Positions 6,957 through 8,981 of a DNA stretch of 8,981 bases are shown one piece after another. This stretch comes from an uncultured Acetatifactor sp. (GTDB taxonomy: Bacteria > Bacillota > Clostridia > Lachnospirales > Lachnospiraceae). Where the stretch lies: positions 1 through 8,981 of the forward strand of contig CAJUFB010000134.1 in NCBI GenBank assembly GCA_910585805.1. Reading direction: 5' to 3'. Made by a program: the position numbers and the translations under genes. Every line of letters starts with the position of its first letter. The first letter of the stretch is position 1. The notes beneath the pieces are model-generated. The model did not search any database and was not told the DNA's origin. It was given only the letters and a program-made list of their open reading frames with translations.

Positions 6957-6985
6957 AGTATATGCACTATAAGCATGAATGTCAA
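6957..6985 (-). promoter_or_regulatory. Promoter of the GntR-ABC exporter operon
   Basis: Reading the - strand, TTGACA (6985-6980) is a perfect -35 and TATACT (6962-6957) a near-perfect -10, with exactly 17 bp between them. Transcription should begin near 6950, leaving a leader of about 87 nt before ATG 6863. A strong core promoter overlapped by palindromic sequence fits a repressor-controlled operon. Confidence 0.75.
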
Positions 6986-7009
6986 GAGGAAAATAAAAAA
7001 TGTCAAAAG
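6978..7009. repeat. Two direct repeats AATGTCAARAG, 21 bp apart
   Basis: AATGTCAAGAG (6978-6988) and AATGTCAAAAG (6999-7009) recur with a period of 21 bases, two helical turns. The first contains the complement of the -35 TTGACA of the exporter promoter. The second also reads TTGACA on the - strand but has no matching -10. The pair could be a protein binding site or leftover promoter duplication. Confidence 0.45.
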
Positions 7010-7032
7010 CGTTCCCACCGCGCCTCAACGCT
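7008..7032. repeat. Inverted repeat in the divergent spacer
   Basis: AGCGTT (7008-7013) and AACGCT (7027-7032) are perfect 6-bp arms with a 13-base loop. It sits between the divergent promoters, upstream of both, with no T-run after it, so a protein-binding site is likelier than a terminator. Confidence 0.4.
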
Positions 7033-7110
7033 GATACTTCTTTGCCATGGGTACACGATTCCGCAGGATTCCGAAAAGGGAGAAATTGTATCGCTTTTCC
7101 GATGGGCATG

Positions 7111-7119
7111 TGATATACT
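7111..7119 (+). promoter_or_regulatory. Extended -10 promoter candidate for the DUF4869 operon
   Basis: TGATATACT (7111-7119) matches the extended -10 pattern TGnTATAmT. No good -35 is found 16-18 bp upstream, as is allowed for extended -10 promoters. Transcription would start near 7126, about 235 nt before the DUF4869 start. Confidence 0.4.
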
Positions 7120-7361
7120 GAACAATGTAATGCCGTAATTTTGCCCGACAGGACGGCAGGGCATGCAATGTGGCGGCATTTAAAAGAGACGGTCTTAAAA
7201 AGAAGAATAGGCTCTCGGAATTTTAGGCAGCAGAATCAGGCATTGGGGTCGGACAGCATCTGGAACAGCGGGGGAAGCGGCTCAGAGGAGCTTCGGGGAG
7301 CCACGTAGTATGCGGCATGGGGATTCCGAGAGGAAATAAGATTGTGCAGGAGGACAAGGCG
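7120..7361 (+). other. Long leader or spacer before the DUF4869 operon
   Basis: About 240 bases with no convincing gene. A hairpin is possible at 7142-7163 (TGCCC and GGGCA around 12 bases), without a T-run. An in-frame ATG at 7317 could extend DUF4869 by 15 residues but lacks a ribosome binding site. I matched no known riboswitch class by eye. With the regulator's leader, the whole divergent gap is 498 bases. Confidence 0.4.
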
Positions 7362-7811
7362 ATGCTGAAAATTATATTCGGAGAAGTGGAGAATTCGGTC
7401 TATCATCCCCCCACCTATTTCGACAATCAATATGAGGACGAGTGGATCACCGATCCGCTGACGGTGGCCATGATTCGGGACATCGATAAATCAGAGGTAG
7501 TGGGCCCCCGCCTGATTGAAAGCCCTGTGCTGGGGCCGATTCCGGTGAAAGAGATTTCCGGCGGCGTAAAGACCCTGATTTTGATGGCCTTTGACCAAAG
7601 CGGCCGAATCTTCAATGCCTCTGCCTGCGGGGACAACTGTGCCAAGTGGATCGCGGAGATCGGCAGACAGAAAAATCTCACCATCAACCTGCACCATGTG
7701 ATGGACTTCAGCTCTGTCCCCGCATTCGAAGCAGTCATGTTGAATACGGGCGCAACGGTTCACAGCTACGGGGAATACCTGGAAGCGGCAATTCAAATAA
7801 AGGAGCGCTGA
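7362..7811 (+). CDS. DUF4869 domain-containing protein
   Basis: Soluble protein of 149 aa of unknown function. I recognise it as DUF4869 (from memory) by MLKIIFGEVENSVYHPPTYF at the start, EDEWITDPLTVAMIRDIDKS (25-44), SPVLGPIP (54-61), SGGVKTLILM (66-75) and NASACGDNCAKWI (85-97). No signal peptide or membrane segment is visible. ATG 7362 has a textbook AGGAGG (7348-7353) 8 nt upstream, so it is chosen over ATG 7317. It is followed after only 3 nt by the P-loop ATPase gene, so the two are almost certainly co-expressed. The Cys/Asp-containing NASACGDNC block looks like a conserved site, but no catalytic role can be assigned. Confidence 0.88.
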   Translation: MLKIIFGEVENSVYHPPTYFDNQYEDEWITDPLTVAMIRDIDKSEVVGPRLIESPVLGPIPVKEISGGVKTLILMAFDQSGRIFNASACGDNCAKWIAEIGRQKNLTINLHHVMDFSSVPAFEAVMLNTGATVHSYGEYLEAAIQIKER

Positions 7812-7814
7812 GGG

Positions 7815-8813
7815 ATGAAAGGAAAATATCATATCGTCGTACAGAATAACAGGCTCCGCTACGAACTGGACATACGGCGAAATATCACGATCATCCGCGG
7901 CGACAGCGCCACAGGGAAGACGAAGCTGATCGACCTCCTGGAGCAGGCCGCGGATCTTGGGGAAGGCTCAGGCGTTGAAGTCCTGTGCGAGCGCCCCTGC
8001 AGGACACTGGGCGGAAAGGACTGGAACCTTGTGCTGCCCAATATCCACCAGCAGATACTCTTTTTGGACGAGGAAAATAAATTTGTGAAATCCCGGGAAT
8101 TTGCGTCTGCGGTGAAGGCTTCCGACAATTATTTTGTAATCGTCACAAGAGAGGATCTGCCCAATCTGCCCTATTCGGTGGAAGAGATTTACGGCATTCA
8201 TGCTTCAGGCAAATACCATGACCTGAAGCGGACTTATAATGAATTATACCATATTTACAGCACGGAAGCATTTTCAGGTGGGGTAAGTCCGGAAACCGTT
8301 ATAGTGGAGGACTCTAACTCCGGCTATGAATTTTTCCGTGCAATTTGCAGTGAGAACGGCATGGACTGTCTCAGCGCGGGAGGTAAATCCAATCTGAAGA
8401 CAGCGGCATCCGGACTGGGAAAAGAACCCGCGATCGTGATTGCGGACGGAGCGGCAATTGGCCCGGAGATGAATGAACTGTACCAGATGATGCGCCACAA
8501 GCCTGAGGTGAAATGTTATCTGCCGGAGTCCTTTGAATGGTTGATACTGAAATCCGGAATGATTGACGGAAAGCTGATACAGGATATTCTGGAACATCCG
8601 GAAGACTTTATTGAAAGCCGGGAGTATTTCAGCTGGGAGCGTTTTTTCACGGCGCTGCTGGCGGAGCATACCCGGGATTCCCGCCTCAGATATAGCAAGA
8701 ATCAATTGAACCCGGCCTATCTGCACGAGAAAATCAAACAGGCCATCCTGACTGCGGCGGAAGGTGTGGATTGGAAAAAGAGCATGGAAAACAGGAACCA
8801 TGGAGGAAGATAA
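7815..8813 (+). CDS. P-loop ATPase with TOPRIM-like C-terminal region, partner of DUF4869
   Basis: Predicted cytosolic protein of 332 aa, function unknown. Residues 1-150 form a P-loop domain with Walker A GDSATGKT (29-36), Walker B ILFLDEE (81-87) and strand YFVIVTRED (106-114), which could be a sensor segment. There is no LSGGQ-like signature. Residues about 160-250 resemble a TOPRIM fold: VIVEDSNSGYEFF (162-174) supplies a strand-end Glu 165, and AIVIADGAAIGPEMNEL (206-222) supplies Asp 211. The second acidic residue of a DxD motif is absent (DGA). The C-terminal 80 residues are helical and charged. ATG 7815 has AGGAG (7801-7805) 9 nt upstream. I recall relatives carrying the label 'translation initiation factor 2', which nothing here supports. 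Gaps of 3 nt before and 1 nt after place it in an operon. Confidence 0.82.
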   Translation: MKGKYHIVVQNNRLRYELDIRRNITIIRGDSATGKTKLIDLLEQAADLGEGSGVEVLCERPCRTLGGKDWNLVLPNIHQQILFLDEENKFVKSREFASAVKASDNYFVIVTREDLPNLPYSVEEIYGIHASGKYHDLKRTYNELYHIYSTEAFSGGVSPETVIVEDSNSGYEFFRAICSENGMDCLSAGGKSNLKTAASGLGKEPAIVIADGAAIGPEMNELYQMMRHKPEVKCYLPESFEWLILKSGMIDGKLIQDILEHPEDFIESREYFSWERFFTALLAEHTRDSRLRYSKNQLNPAYLHEKIKQAILTAAEGVDWKKSMENRNHGGR

Positions 8814-8814
8814 A

Positions 8815-8981
8815 ATGACCATATTTGAAAAAACATTCAACGATGCAGCCATAGATTATGACCACAGCCGACCCACCTATGTAAAAGAGATCTACGAAGA
8901 CATATTCCGCTATAAACCTGTTGACCCTGACAGCCATGTGCTGGAAATCGGCCTGGGAACGGGAAAGGCATCGCAGCCCAT
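8815..8981 (+). CDS. Class I SAM-dependent methyltransferase (5' part only)
   Basis: The first 55 codons are present; the window ends inside the gene. The start MTIFEKTFNDAAIDYDHSRP, followed by a Tyr-rich helix (YVKEIYEDIFRY), leads into SAM-binding motif I VLEIGLGTG (42-50), the glycine-rich loop of Rossmann-fold methyltransferases. ATG 8815 lies 1 nt after the ATPase stop codon, with GGAGG (8802-8806) 8 nt upstream, so it belongs to the DUF4869 operon or is read through from it. The substrate cannot be told from the N-terminus. Confidence 0.88.
   Translation, partial: MTIFEKTFNDAAIDYDHSRPTYVKEIYEDIFRYKPVDPDSHVLEIGLGTGKASQP

Noticed and set aside
6864..7109. Extension of the GntR reading frame upstream to 7109 (- strand)
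   Set aside because: It contains the TTGACA/TATACT promoter, has non-family composition, and would make the regulator far longer than YtrA-type proteins; ATG 6863 has a ribosome binding site.
1..8981. CRISPR arrays, tRNA or rRNA genes, complete insertion sequences
   Set aside because: No regularly spaced repeats of CRISPR size, no recognisable tRNA or rRNA segments, and no transposase motifs or matched terminal repeats were seen on either strand.

Overview
The window looks like a chromosomal accessory region of a Gram-positive anaerobe of the Clostridia, most likely Lachnospiraceae. This rests on strong AGGAGG-type ribosome binding sites, a YtrA-type GntR regulator with its ABC exporter, a lipoprotein (not periplasmic) binding protein, and a DUF4869 gene with its partner ATPase. 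I have no database match; family names come from motifs and memory.

Layout. Bases 1-200 hold what looks like the damaged 3' end of a membrane-protein gene. A small P-loop kinase (412-876) follows. Next, on the + strand, comes an iron-siderophore/heme/cobalamin type ABC importer: binding lipoprotein (1066-2103), FecCD-type permease (2600-3595) and ATPase (4138-4902). Its genes are pushed apart by two spacers of about 500 bases. Both contain decayed coding sequence: an unidentified frame interrupted by one TGA (2104-2520), and a frameshifted remnant that resembles the 'ADP-ribosylation/crystallin J1' small-protein family (3675-3922). A 15-bp in-frame tandem repeat lies just before the ATPase.

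On the - strand, converging with the importer, is a compact three-gene operon, transcribed right to left with overlapping genes: YtrA-type GntR regulator (6863-6486), ABC ATPase (6502-5654) and ABC-2 permease (5661-5002). It has a near-consensus promoter (TTGACA, 17 bp, TATACT) at 6985-6957. A perfect 6-bp-arm inverted repeat just downstream of the promoter is a good candidate operator for autoregulation.

From an extended -10 promoter candidate near 7111, a second + strand operon runs to the right edge. It comprises a DUF4869 protein (7362-7811), a P-loop ATPase (7815-8813) and a class I SAM-dependent methyltransferase cut by the window end (8815 onward), with gaps of 3 and 1 nt. The ATPase has an N-terminal Walker A/B half and a C-terminal half with TOPRIM-like features; this uncharacterised trio is the most interesting biology here.
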